Source: Spongilla lacustris (lineage: Eukaryota; Porifera; Demospongiae; Spongillida; Spongillidae). Taken from it: 64,000 bases of DNA. The notes below the pieces were generated by a model. It did no database searches. It saw only the letters and a list, made by a program, of their open reading frames with translations, and was not told where the DNA came from. A program made the position numbers and the translations under genes. The stretch is from assembly GCA_949361645.1 (NCBI GenBank), contig OX442417.1, positions 9,392,815 to 9,456,814 on the forward strand, given 5' to 3'. This document shows positions 36,078 to 61,035 of this stretch, piece by piece. Every line of letters begins with the position of its first letter. Within the stretch, counting starts at the first letter, position 1.

Positions 36078-39000
36078 TGTTAGGCGCAAATTGTGAATTT
36101 GCGCAATTTATAAATTGCGCTGCGCATTATGTGAATCCACGTATTGCGCAACAATTTATAAATTGTTGCGCAAACTGTGAATCGTACTATGCACGGTCCA
36201 TTTATAAATTGCGCGCAATAATTACGTTGCGCAATTTGTGAACTTCTGCAGTCTAGAAGCAATATAATATCATGGATGGGGGGGGGGGGGGGGGGGGGGG
36301 GGGGTGCTGCGGCATGCTCTTATTAGTGAATTAAACCTCAATATACGTGTATAGCTCTAAGGTGTAGGTTTGAGGTCCTAATAAAAAGTGTGCCCCGGCA
36401 TTCTGCCCAGATATTATACACAGTGCAATTCATGCACACATTAACTTGTATCAAATACAGTCCATTTATAAACTGAATCGCAACCATGACAATTGTAAGA
36501 GGACAATCTGACTATTGTGTATTAAGGGTGTTTATCAACTAAGCAGACTGTTTCTCTCTAGAAATGCACACTTTACATTTCCAGTCATTGCTATCATCTT
36601 TAAATACTGTTTGGGGAATGTTTTCACATGACTCGTGGTACCATTCCTTACAACCAGTGCACTGAGCCATCCGTTCCTCACCATCATCTGGCATGCGGCA
36701 GTGACAATATACATACAAATACTCTGTCTTAGGCTTTCCTGGTTGGATGTTATTTGAAGGGAAAGGTGTCATTTGTTCACTTTTCAAACATTGTATGAAA
36801 TGTGGTCGTAACTTATCCTGCTCATAGTGATGACTTGCTGGGTTCAATCCAAATGCCAAATCAGTAGCAAATGCTATTGCAAATACTCCACAGTCTGATG
36901 ATCCAATTTGACTTTGGGTTTTATGAAATCTTGCTGTGATCCGTGAGCTGCTACAGCACAACAAATTAGCGATATGCATCTTTACATCCATAGGTATTGT
37001 AGAGAATTTGCTGTCAAACACATTAACAGAAAACGATTGGGTGTGCTGAATTGTAATCCAATGGTTCCCTCCTGCATTAAGTATTTGAACGAAGGAATCT
37101 CTTGTAACAGGAAATGATAAGTTCTGCCCTAGCAATGTGCTATACAAACCACACAAGGAAGGAAATTGGGAGGATAAAAGTGATGATGCTGCATCCATGT
37201 GCGTATCATCAAGCCAATCTCCACTTTGAACTGATTTGATCATTGTAGCTTCGGCCTTGTGCTTGGCAGTTTTGACACGCTTTCTGTTCTTCTATACCTT
37301 CAACTCATTTATATCATCACAATCATCAGCCCCAGTTACTCTACACTCCTCATCCCCATCAGCTGTTTCTTGGCACTCCTTATTTGTACACGCACGCTTT
37401 GGGTGGCAGTGACTTGTACAATACCCTCCAGATCCTTTACAAGGACAATGCCTATTCTTGCATCCTTTTGTACAATTGCATTTCAACTGGTCCTTTTTGG
37501 TTCTAGCAGCTTCCCTAAGGCTTAAAGTAGGTAGCTTAGAACTGTCTGCACTATACTTGAAAGGGACAGATTCGGTGTAAGGCATTAGCTCACCACTTGG
37601 ATAACAAGTTGATATTATTCCATTTTCACACCTATTCATACAGAAGTCAGACGTACATGTAGTTGTAGATAGAAAGTTTAAGAATAGACAAACACAGACA
37701 AAAAAAACTCACTGAAGGCGGTAATGATCATTCTTAGCTTCCAAAACATAGCACAGCAAGCGCGGCATATCAGTTGACGATCGTTCATTTCTGGGTATCC
37801 TTACTGTGACACTATCCCCCGCAGAATACGTTTTGATTTGATGACGTTTGCGCTTGGCATACTGGATCTTCATTCGTTCTGCATTTTTCTGATACTCATT
37901 GTCGGCTTCTTCTCTAATCTTTAGATGACGGGTGCTGGTTGTTAGTGTAGTCGTTGGTGATGTCACTCTTGGTTCACTGAAAGGTTATATCAAAATACTA
38001 TGCAACATATTATGTTGTCATGCTCGACAAACCTTATAACTGGAAAATCTGAATGTGAGACTGAAGATTGACTTGGAAGTGATAACACTTCATCAGGAGA
38101 TGCAGAAGACAATGAAATCTTGGAAGGTGGAGTTGAATGAGGCAAAGACTTGATTACAGGAACTGTAAAACATTTGGCATCCCTAAAATGGTATGATAAA
38201 ATGGCAACATCTTTTTTTTTACATAAGTCAAACCTTACATGGTTTCAGATACTTGTATATCAGAAATTGGTGACTGAGCAGGTAACTGATGACATAGAGG
38301 TGATGGCGGCAGAGCTGAAGGTGAAGATGAAAATTGCAGACTTGAAACTGGTGATTGAACTTCTGGGCTTGATAAGGGACTTCTTGATGGTGGTAACATT
38401 TGAGGAGATGAGTGAGGAGAAGCAATGTTTTCATCGTCACCTGTAGTGGATGAACATATCTGATTCAGTAGTTATTCAGGAAAGCCATGTTCATGTACCA
38501 GTATACAATTGATCACAAGTAGCTCGATTGCATATTATGCACTGACTGTTTAAATTGCTTCGATGCACTTTTAGTTGATAAGAAGCACTCGTTAGAAATG
38601 GTATACATAATATTATATGGTGTCCTAACCTGTGGCAATGAGATCTGCAACATCTTCCTCCAAAATACAAGGGTTCTTTCCCTTTGGAAGTTCAGCAAAT
38701 GGAGTTGTTCTTGGAGGTTGCCCAAAAACCACTTCATAGGGGCTTTTTTTCAAAGTGCGGCATACTTGAGTATTAAGATTGTCTGCAGAAGAATGTGACA
38801 TGAACATTTAATTGATTAATTAATTAGTCCAACTTACATTGAATGCGAGCTAACCAATCGGACCATTGCACATCTCCAGACTCCTTCCTCTCATTTTTCA
38901 TTGACTGAATCTGCATTTCTACAAGATGATTACCTTTTTCAACCAACCCTTGTGACTGCGAGTGACGAGGACGCCCATTGATTATAACAACCTCCCCCGG

Positions 39001-40485
39001 CCATGATTGAACAACTTCTTTCACAATCTCGTTGACGAACTCCCTCCCATTGTCAGATTGCAGGATCTTGGGAAGGCCCAAATAGGGAAATACTCTTTTC
39101 ATTAGACCAACAGCAACATCAACAGCTGATTTTTTCATTAAAGGCCACAGAATATGGAACTTTAACCAATGATCCATGTAATGAGCAATGTAATGATATG
39201 AACCATCAGGCATATGTCTCATATCAATGAGGTCAATCTAAATATGTAGGATGAGGCATATGAATAATAGTAAAATGCTTGACATAACATAATCACTTTA
39301 CCTGGCATCGAGTTAGAAAACCTGATGACACTATTGGTCTAAGTGGAGCAGTACTATTCTGGGGTTGTTTAAGTTGACAAATTGAACATGTGTTACAGAA
39401 ATACTGCACAGCTTCTCTAGGTAGGCAGTCATACGTTTTCTGTACCTGAAATTTGAGAGTGCAATACTGACATACTGACATAAATAATATTATAACTGCA
39501 TGTTTTGATGCACACTAAAAAATTAATTAATTATATTTATATGCACAGTGCTGTATGACTTGTGTGATACATGCTAATTACAACAAATACACATAAAACA
39601 TACTTCTGCCAGGGTTTTTTTGTAACCAACATGACCACTTTCCAATGAATGGATACGTTCAAGGATGTCATAGAACTTTTCAACCATAGCAACCACACGA
39701 TAATGACCAAAAATAGTCTTGTCATTCTCATTCTGTTAAGTAGAAAGAAATAATTAATTGAATGCATCCACCATTCAAGCAATTATGAGTCGTACATGTG
39801 CAGTTATTATATATAATACATAGATGCATAAGAAACACCAACAATACACATACATATATAACCGACAGTTCTACAAAGCACCTAAAATGGAAAATGCACA
39901 CTGTGCCTCTTTACAGGATAGAGGATAGAACAGCTGCAACTGTTACATTGAAAGCAGCTGGTTTTCCATCTATCAAACCCCTGAACAAGGTTAGATTTGA
40001 TCTTGAGGAGGAGGACAAAGGAGCACATTCCCTCCCCCTATCCGTATACACCGGCTACCTGCATGGCATGCACGTAGGTGTATCTTTCTTGATTTACTCA
40101 CCTTGGCTTTAACCGGGAGACATAACACATCAGTCAACTCCAACTCTGCGCAGTTTAGCAGCTCAAACTTCTTTGTTCTATTCACCCAATGTCGGAAAGA
40201 AGCCGTGACGCCACTACTATGCTCTCCCTTAACAGCTTGACGAATCCTCTTGGCTTTCTCTTCGCTAACGGTTTTGCTTGTTCTTCTACTTTTATCTACA
40301 TATCTTTCACGGCAAAACTTCTCGAATATCAGTCGATGCTCCTCTTTAGACATTATCGAAGTGTTAACGCCACGTGGATATGTACGAGGAATTTGCGCAA
40401 TTTATAAATTGTTGCGCACTATGTGGATTCACATAATGCGCAGCGCAATTTATAGATTGCGCAAATTGATAGATTGCGCCTAACA
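36078..40485 (-). mobile_element. Ginger-type DNA transposon, near complete
   Basis: The termini TGTTAGGCGCAA and TTGCGCCTAACA are inverse, followed inward by many copies of GCGCAATTTATAAATTG-type palindromes. An exact 4-bp duplication AAAT flanks the element (36074-36077 and 40486-40489). The TGT start, 4-bp target duplication and integrase-like transposase with protease and PHD finger are those known for Ginger elements. The coding strand is minus (separate entry). A run of about 25 G lies at 36279-36304. Confidence 0.85.
36539..40353 (-). CDS. Ginger transposase: integrase + CXC-like + Ulp1-like protease + PHD, one internal stop
   Basis: Nine minus-strand exons join in phase: 40353-40102, 39732-39604, 39445-39302, 39237-38838, 38782-38630, 38440-38239, 38182-38033, 37976-37713 and 37631-36539, 929 codons in all. 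Order: N-terminal helical region; H2C2 zinc-binding pair (HSLESGH, then CNTCSIC); integrase core with IDLIDM (Asp about 177), SDNG (Asp 237) and GLVEKGN (Glu 275); SPYEVVFGQPPR; a Ser/Pro-rich linker; a basic region with GDSVTVRIPRN; a Cys-rich CXC-like segment (CNCTKGCKNRHCPC); a C48-type protease with NHWITI, VFDSK and SSDCGVFA; and a C-terminal PHD finger (CHCRMPD to CKVC). The frame is broken once, by TAG at codon 678 (37294-37292) between the CXC and protease parts; downstream codons run on in frame. It acts, or acted, in cut-and-paste transposition. Confidence 0.82.
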
Positions 40486-43201
40486 AAATCACGATTATAT
40501 TCCCGCTCCATCGTCGTCTGATTCGGTGCCATCTTCATTAAGTTCAGATCCCTCATTATCTTCTGATTCGCTTACTGGACTCTCCAAGTCTTTATTTCGC
40601 GTGACGTCACGTAGAAAAGGGGTGTGGCACGTATGTAAATTTACAAAATGGTTCACCGCTGCACTACGTTTGACACTAAGCCTCGCTTGAACCATCGCTA
40701 TAAAGGTATTGCGAAAAGTCACCATTTGGTTGGACACCATTTTCCTACCAGTGAATCCAATATGGCATTAGAAGTATTTTTGGTGTTGCAGTGGCGTAGG
40801 AACTGTAGCGGCCGTAGCGGCCATGGCCGCTACACTTTTCTGTGGATCTATTTTTTTTTTTTTTTTTGGATATATAAACGATTTTCACGTACAAGTTACA
40901 TGCGCTATGGTCCCATGATATCTTATACATGTATATGCATGGAAGAGTACAAGTATATACATTTAATATTGCACTAGCTATAGCTTTGGTTGATATTGAA
41001 TCTATTGCGCTAGCAAATCGACGTGCTGGTAGGCTCGGACCGCGTTGTGCAGCTGCCATATTATAAATAGCGGCATTGTGCGAATTCTGTTCAGGCTCAG
41101 CTACCGAAATTGCAGCTTATCTGCCTGTATAATCCTCATTAACTGCCAGCAGTTTTGTATATTTACAACCATGCATCTTATACAGACTCAGTTAATAAAA
41201 GTAGGTACTTTAATAAATTGCGTTTGCGTAGGCGGAAATTGGTGATCTAAATTTCGTCGAAAATTGTGACCGTATTTAGGATTTCTCTACGAGTGCTTAA
41301 GAAGACGCGCGCTTTGTAAAGTTGTTTGCAAGGTATTTAGGACTTTATTGCTAGAATACAGAACAAAAGGGGTTGCCCGATACACTATTGGTATCTAAAT
41401 GTAAGCCAGCATACGGCGTTATTTTGTGTGCCTCGTTGATTTCCATAGTAATCGGTCGCGATTAGCCATTCCCTAGATTCTTAAAGCACTCACTTGAGGA
41501 AGCGTTTCCCATGTTTATTAGGTCCTAGCCTATATCAGAATAAAATTTCATGAGCTTTGGATGGTGCCCAAGGGTCCATTTATCGGCACAGGTGTTTACT
41601 GTTGGATTGCTTAGAGCTTGACATAATAATGCTTAACCTGGTATTTCTGTGTTAGAGCCCTGGGAATTAAACTTATTTTTTTGTATTTTCAACGCATAGA
41701 CAATCTATTTTGTTTATGTGTCAAAGAGTTGTGTGATAGTTCTATTTAATACGCACCGAATTCGTCAAGGCACGCGTTAGTTATTTAAAGTATTGTACAG
41801 CATGGACCGCCATATCATTAAAAACAGCTCAATCATCAAAATATGATGGTGCCCACACAGCGTATTTTTCAAGACAAAATATTCATGTTAGTGTATCCTA
41901 GCTATGCTAGGTACTTGGATAAATCACGTAACTACCGTAAAAAATTGTTTCCCAAAAATTGTGCCGTAATTTTTGACTGCCGGAGAGGATTGATTTGTGG
42001 CGATCGATTGTTTGTGCTGGTTTTGAGTTCTGTTGTGCTTGCTATATTCTATAAAGGTAGCCCATGGCTTCTTTTAGCATTTGCTATTCGTTGTATACGG
42101 TGAAATGATTCGCAGTAGTAAGTTGTGGGCGTGTCAAAAAGGGTATGGTTTGCTGGTTATAGAATTTTGTAGCGCATTGAATGGGTTCCATGAAATACAT
42201 ATGAAGGCATTAAGGACACCTAGTTGCATTACTCATTTAAGTATGAGGGCAATCAGACGATGCGCAGGGTGTTGTCTCGAAGCCTCCACGAACGGCTTCA
42301 TATGGTTTAAGATACGCGATTATCGTGAAAGCTAATAGCTTTTATGACAGTGGGACGTCATACTTATTTGCCTTAATGTTACAAAGATATGTTTTTCACT
42401 TTATTTTACGTAGGTAGAGAGTGTTAACGAGGTGTTCTATATAAAACGCACCTTATCGTTGCCGTGGGTTTTTTAGCTAGATTATTTTCAGACTCTGCTG
42501 CTTATGTAGTAAAAGCACCTTGCATATCTCGAGATTCTGATTTAGCGCAGTGCACTTATCAATCAAACCAATTTAATCAAAATTTGTCATAGCAACATGC
42601 AATGTGAGCTAATTATTCGTATGTTTATGAAATTCTATATTTTTATTCAACACTTCTGTGTGTACTTGCATGGATAATGAAGACTGTTGCTGATGATTTG
42701 AAAAGAATTTTTTTTTACCATTTTAAGAGTTACATTTAATGAATGTAACTAACTGTAAGCACCCATGATACGAAAGGGGCTTGGTGTTTTTACATCCACA
42801 CTAACATAGCATCCCAACGTTTAGAAAATACAAGAAGTATCATATAATTATTGAGCACTCTGCTGGAAGCAGTCTCAACACTACACCTGATGTGTTGCGG
42901 TGGGCAATACGTCATAATGTCAAAATTTTACAAGGTGTTGGGCTGAAGTACAGGTGTTTCTCAATGAGCAGTTTATAGTGTCTGTTGACACAGCTGAAAA
43001 TGTAGCTGTTCCTCTACCAGTTTTGAATACAGAGCTGGATAAATGTAATGTGCAATCCACCATATGTTAAGAACTGATTAAACTTAAAATTAATAAAACA
43101 GCTAAATTAAGAAATTCATAAGTGGCACATACCAGCAGTTTATTGTAAATATAAAAAGTTGCTGTCTGTACACAAGGGATGTAAGATAACACAGAGGAGA
43201 T

Positions 43202-43677
43202 TTGCAAAACAAAATCACTGATTTGGTTCAAAACATAGAATTACATGTAAGTAATGAAGAATTGCTACATCGATTATCAAGCTCAAATATCATCATGACC
43301 AGAAATGATAGCAAGACATATAGCACTGCTTGCTGCAAGGCTATTTACTATTGCCTCCAATATGCAACACCCATAACACATGTGTGTAATGTGATTAGCG
43401 CAATACTTTTTGAATTGGTGGGTACAACTATTGATAGTCTTTCTCATAGCAGTACAGTATATCAATGTGTAGATTAGGGATCATCAGTGATATTCAGGTA
43501 AGTGAAGTAATGTATGCAAATAAAAATCTCACTTTTTCATGGGACTCAACAACAGTTGATGCATGGGACATCAATGACCTCCATATCAGTGTGCACACTG
43601 TGCCAGTAACTTCGTATGTACTGCAATTAGGTGCTATAGCCTCTGGTCAAACAGAAGACTATGTTTCACATCAGTGA
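43202..43677 (+). pseudogene. Transposase-like fragments of the large element
   Basis: The first open stretch (to the stop at 43475-43477) reads CCKAIYYCLQ, then VISAILFELVGTTID and SHSSTVYQ. The second (from about 43495) reads NLTFSWDSTTVDAWDINDLH, then VTSYVLQLGAIASGQTEDY. The W-D-x-T pattern with following H and GQT-x-DY fits uncharacterised transposon proteins I recall from sponges and cnidarians, where the Asp would be the first catalytic acidic residue. A stop separates the parts, and no second or third acidic motif could be placed. The superfamily is not assigned. Confidence 0.5.
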
Positions 43678-44869
43678 TATAGCTTGACTCATATGATTTC
43701 TGTATTCAGTTGCAGAATTCATTTTTATATGTAAAGCCAACAATACTTAACCATTTCAAAAATACCTTAACCGACAGAGTTGCTGAGCAAAAACAAAATA
43801 TTCGGCATCATAGACACATTATTTCAGTGAAAAGTACTGGTAAAGTTCCCACTGTTACTGGACACAGGAAGACATTGAGGAAAAAGGGGAAGATGAAAAA
43901 ATATGCATATTACAGCTGTATTACTGGAAATATTATTTTTGTTGATTTTCCTGACATGTGAAATGCCTTTTTCATTGAATGGTAAAATTTTGTTTCCGAG
44001 AACATGATATATATACATTTGGCTATATGTTTCTATATCGCTACCATGAGCAGCCTGCATATTTGGCATGATTTTATGCATAATATCGGCTGTAGTACCT
44101 TCTAAAAAGGATTTTTATATGCAGGTATGTGTGGCAGTTACTCCTTATATATTTGGCTGCAGTAGCATATTTGGTAAGATCATTGTAGCAAATATAAGTT
44201 AAACCGGCACAGTTTTTTTTTGCGCGGTCATTCAATTCCATACATTCAAAAGTACCGCTTTATGCTGCCGTATTGACCGAATGAAAAAAGATGATATGAT
44301 AAGTAATATACCGTTGGAATGCACATTTTTTACTCTTTTTAGAACCATGCGAATTGTTGCAAAAATATCAATTTGAAAAAAATATCCAAGTACCTAGCTA
44401 TGCAGTAACATTGAGAAATACATCTACCCATAACCAGCATATGCCCAGTTATTGAAGTAGCTTTGGATCAAATGGCAGGTGCTCTCCCTGAACCTTGAAC
44501 TACAAAATTCTGCATGCTACAACAGAACAAGATAAGATAATAGATATTGTAGTACACTAGCTACTTGAAGTATACATGTATAGTAGACTCAGTTGCATGG
44601 CTACCTTGAAGGTACTTTAGCTCATCTATCACCATCCATTGTTCACCAAGTATGTTTGCTGAACACGATGCACCCTTGGCCTGGCTTATTACCTTTATAG
44701 AAAAGCATCTAATGTTAAATGATGGAAACGTAAGATGTATGGAACAATGCAGTGGTTGTGTGCACACTCTCAGAACAAGCAAGAAAATATAGCCCGGTTA
44801 AATTTTGCATCTGACAAGCTTAGAGAGTAAAGTTAGTTAGTAAACAACATGAACACAACATTTCTATAT

Positions 44870-45000
44870 TGCAAGATCAGCAACTTAAAGATAAGATTCT
44901 AAAGAAGGAGAACAGTTTAAGGAGGAAGATAGAAAAGAAGTTGCAATATGTGGCAGAAAGGGAAGTGGAATTATCAAATGAGTTTCCTAATGTCTCATAA
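44870..45000 (+). pseudogene. Coiled-coil segment of the large element
   Basis: The plus-strand frame reads QLKDKILKKENSLRRKIEKK and then LQYVAEREVELSNEF to a TAA, about 40 residues, strongly helical and basic. It lies in the same orientation as the transposase-like fragments 1.2 kb upstream and is probably part of the same decayed gene product. Confidence 0.4.
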
Positions 45001-47125
45001 TGAAAAAAAAATTTTTGAAGCATTTTATCCAACGTATCAGTTATTTGTAATAATAAAATAATGAAGGTAAGCATAAACAATGCACAATAAGTTACTATAC
45101 TAATAAAACGATACAGAATCCATAATAGAAGCAGCATTTCCACATTGTACTGCAACTGATTGCCTTTGTAGCAAGTAAGAGCCTACATTGCACTCTCCTG
45201 ATGCCTGCCTAAGGTGATGGTCAAGCTCTCTCCTGATGTCTCAATGGCTATGGGCGTGATCAGTTATTAATGGTCTGTATATTGAACACCTATGGTATGT
45301 GGATCATCAAAATGTGCTATACAATGGACATATAATATGTGTAAATCAATCAAAGAACTCTCAAGTTCCTAAAGTAATTATTATACACATTGGAAGAATG
45401 ATGATTGTGAATAAATAGGGGAGAACATTATGATATCGCTATACGGGCTATTGCCGTATTGGCAGCTAGATTATATAATGAGACACCTAAATTTAGATGT
45501 AATGTGTATTTGACTCTATGAACCTTATAAAGAGTACCTATGTTGTATTTTATGCAAATATGGCATCATTATCTTGAATACTTTTACAGTAGTTGCATGG
45601 AGAAGTCAAGCGGTCACAGTTTTTTATATCGCGGTCCATTCACATCACGTACATTGTTAGTCACCAGCGACGTAATGTTTGAAACGTTATAACTTTTGAA
45701 ATAGTATTCTGTTTTCCATGGCAAAAGCATATTTTTGATGCATTCAATTTGCTCTTTTAGGCTATGTATAAAAGTTCTAGTTTTATTCATTTTCAAAAAT
45801 TTATTAAAGTACCTAATAAAAGGTTTCAATCGCAGAGCCGCGAAGCTAATTTTGGAACATTTCTGTCAGCCAATTGAAATACTTTGATCACATAATTGCA
45901 TTCAAGCCTACACTATACAGTTTATTAGTTCATGAAAAGTGGCAAATTTCGTATGGCTTTTGAACATAAAAGTCGCACGAATTGCAAAGCTTCTGGGGCG
46001 GAGCCCCAGACCCCGATGGGGGAGCTTGCAGCGCTCCCCCATACCCCCTGGCTGGGCGGGAGGGGGCCATGCCCCCTCCCGCACCCATGCACCCCCTCTG
46101 TGCCCCTCCCATTTTTGTTACGTAATTTAAGCCGCTACACTTTATGAGTCCTTCCTACGCCTCTGTGTTGGAGTTATGCATGATAAGGTTTACCTCTGGG
46201 ACCTATCAAACCTCGGATACAGCCAGCGGAGTGAATCTATAACATCAAAATCGTACTATATGTATGTAAGGGATGGGGCAATAAGTTTCTCGAATTTGGC
46301 AAGAAACGGATGTATATAGTTGTGGAAATATAACATTTTTAAAAACACCTTAAAAGTCATCATTAAAAACGGTACCGAGTTCATGTGCCACATCTTTAAT
46401 TACTTAAATGAAGTAAAAAACACAATTTGATTCTGTATTAGATCATGTAATGGTTAGTTACTATAACTCAAAGTTAACTACAATTGTAGTGGCCCTGTTG
46501 CTAAATGTCCGGACTGTAACGTGTTGCATTCACCCCTACATGTACATGTACAAGGACAATAAATGAATTGATGTGTAGAAAGTCTTCATAGGAGTATGAA
46601 ACAGAACGGAAAGTTTGTTCCCCACATTCATACAGATCAGTGTATATCCTGGGAGGTTATACATATACATGTACATGTATATAGGATTGCAGCCATCTAG
46701 TGCTCTGAAGTAAGTCATTTCCATTCACTTCTGTCCTAGGCCAGGGGTATTGAAAAAGTCCATAGGGGTGTATTACCTTGTACTATCCTTGAACATAACA
46801 AATTTGCAGTTCCTACAAAATACATGTTGCTAACAATATGAATTTTAGCATAGGACAATAAAAGTCCTGTTACAAGTATACAAAAGTGGCATATTCCTCA
46901 TGTTTACCAACAAGCTAGATAACCACAATCATTTGAGCACACACATATGCAAGCAAACAACAGTACATGTTACAAAGACAGTTGAACACAAAAAAGATAC
47001 AATAGGTGGAGGTGTGCAGGTACAAAGGTTGCTGAAATAGTCATCAAAAGTACCACTACATATGTCATAGGGAGCACCAGTTTGGGCTGATATCTGAACA
47101 CATAAAGACAAAACTAGTCCACACT

Positions 47126-59462
<12,337 letters not shown>

Positions 59463-61035
59463 CTTACGAGGGAGGGTCCGTTTACTTAGGGCACGTGACG
59501 TAACGCAATTCAGTGGGGGTTACCCTAGATTGTACCTGTACAGGACAAAAAACAAAAAGGTAAACTTCTTATCGAATGTACACGTATTGTCACTGTAAAC
59601 TCATATTCCATGGTAATCTCACCATGTACATTAGTATGTGAAAGCGTGGCCGTGAATCTTATCGCGTTTCGCATGTAAATTGTACATGTTTTGTTTCTCA
59701 TGCGTACACAGTGTAGGCCTATGTGTTGAATAGTCTGGCGTAACCAAGTCCGCGCGTAACGACATACGCATGCAAAGCTCTGCATGGCTACACCAGACTG
59801 GTTGCGGCGGGGCATATGGCTCATGCAAGCAGCTAGCTAGCAGCTAGTGTAGTCAATGCATTATACTCTATTTTTATTATTTATCAGTGACGCTAGGCCA
59901 ATTGGTTAGTGTTACTGTCACGCCCACTATCTTTAGAGACTTTGAGCTTCGCTTACTTTATATACAGGGCTTGATGTATTCATAAACAACCCGCCCCCAC
60001 TACATGGTTACTGCTACAGTGTACCAACGATCACCAGTTGGTGTCTGTGTTACTTAATACACGATGAATCATGATGGGCATACCGGCCAGGGCATGGGGC
60101 ATACCTGCCAGGGCATGGGGCATACCTGCCAGGGCATGGGGCATACCTGCCAGGGCATGGAGTATACATGTACCTGCCAGGGCATGGGGCATACCTGCCA
60201 GGGCATGGGGCATACCTGCCAGGGCATGGGGCATACCTGCCAGGGCATGGGGCATACCTGCCAGGGCATGGGGCATACCTGCCAGGGCATGGGGCATACC
60301 TGCCAGGGCATGGGGCATACCTGCCAGGGCATGGGGCATACCTGCCAGGGCATGGGGCATACATGGGATACCTGCCAGGGCATGGGGCATACCTGCCAGA
60401 GCATGGGGCATACCTGTCAGAGCATGGGGCATACCTGCCAGGGCATGGGGCATACCTGTCACAGCATGGGGCATACCTGCCAGGGCATGGGGCATACCTG
60501 CCAGGGCATGGGGCATACCTGCCAGGGCATGGGGCATGGGACATACATGTATGTCCCCGAGCACAGGGATGAGGGAGCGCCAAAAGAATGGACCAGATTG
60601 TTAACACGATTGGGCATGTCTTGAGTATTGACTGAACATGTTTACGCACAGGGGACTTATTAATATTCTTGGGCCAGGGAGCACCATTAATTTGTGCATC
60701 ATGTCCCTGCACCGGGTTAAACAACCACATTGAGTGTAATTATCATAATTATCTTTTTTTTTACGCACAAAATGAGCACATACATGTACACCTTCACTAT
60801 CAGTGGACACCTGCAGATAATCAAACAGGCACTGCTTTGAACGGACACAATAAAAATAAAACACCTACAAATATCACAGTTTCACATACATGCAGTCTAT
60901 TCCTATCCAACACTCACCATTTAATGTAGATACATGTCAGTACATGTAACCAAATGTTGGTAATCTGCCCATTCCGGTCATCTATACATGCAGTAATGGT
61001 ACTCTAATCACTCCCTTCACTCCAGCAGTGAGAAG
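59463..61035. promoter_or_regulatory. Divergent intergenic region between HIF1AN and USP
   Basis: 1573 bp separate the HIF1AN start codon (minus strand) from the first USP ATG (plus strand), so both promoters must lie here unless unseen 5' exons extend further. Near the HIF1AN start the sequence is CpG-richer and holds a CACGTGAC E-box-like site at about 59491-59500. A 21-bp minisatellite fills 60070-60540. No TATA box can be assigned with confidence. Confidence 0.5.
60070..60540. repeat. 21-bp minisatellite, about 22 units
   Basis: The unit is GGCATACCTGCCAGGGCATGG (21 bp), with a few variants and two small interruptions (about 60158-60175 and 60361-60370). As 21 is divisible by three and the unit lacks stops in several frames, long false open frames appear on both strands. 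On the minus strand each unit contains CAGGTATG, a good splice-donor sequence. Confidence 0.95.

Larger units (their letters stand above)
40789..46165. mobile_element. Large decayed transposon, termini CAGTGGCGTAGGAA / TTCCTACGCCTCTG
   Basis: Terminal inverted repeats agree at 13 of 14 positions. The flanks share TGTTG (40784-40788 and 46166-46170), and the host sequence predicted from the other arm of the surrounding foldback element reads through this point once, confirming insertion. Subterminal TAGCGGCCATGGCCGCTA sits at the left, and a GC-rich hairpin module (45988-46035) at the right. Inside are plus-strand coding remnants (separate entries). It shares termini with the small element at 23649-24134, which it may once have mobilised. 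Confidence 0.7.
35516..46398. mobile_element. Foldback element split by two later insertions
   Basis: The left end TAAAGATGTGGCACAT and the right end ATGTGCCACATCTTTA are inverse. Left-arm blocks (CTCGGTACCGTTTTTAATGA, TCCGAGGCCTGATAGG, TTTCTACGTGACGTCA and others) reappear in inverse order in 40486-40788 and 46166-46398. Between these pieces sit the Ginger element (36078-40485) and the CAGTGGCGTAGGA element (40789-46165). With both removed, about 1.1 kb remains as an almost complete inverted repeat with TA at each edge. No transposase of its own is seen. Confidence 0.7.

Noticed and set aside
60031..60730. Long open frames on both strands (up to 226 codons) with CPGRYAP- or GHTCQGM-type repeats
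   Set aside because: All are translations of one 21-bp minisatellite. Several frames are open at once on both strands, which real coding would not give.
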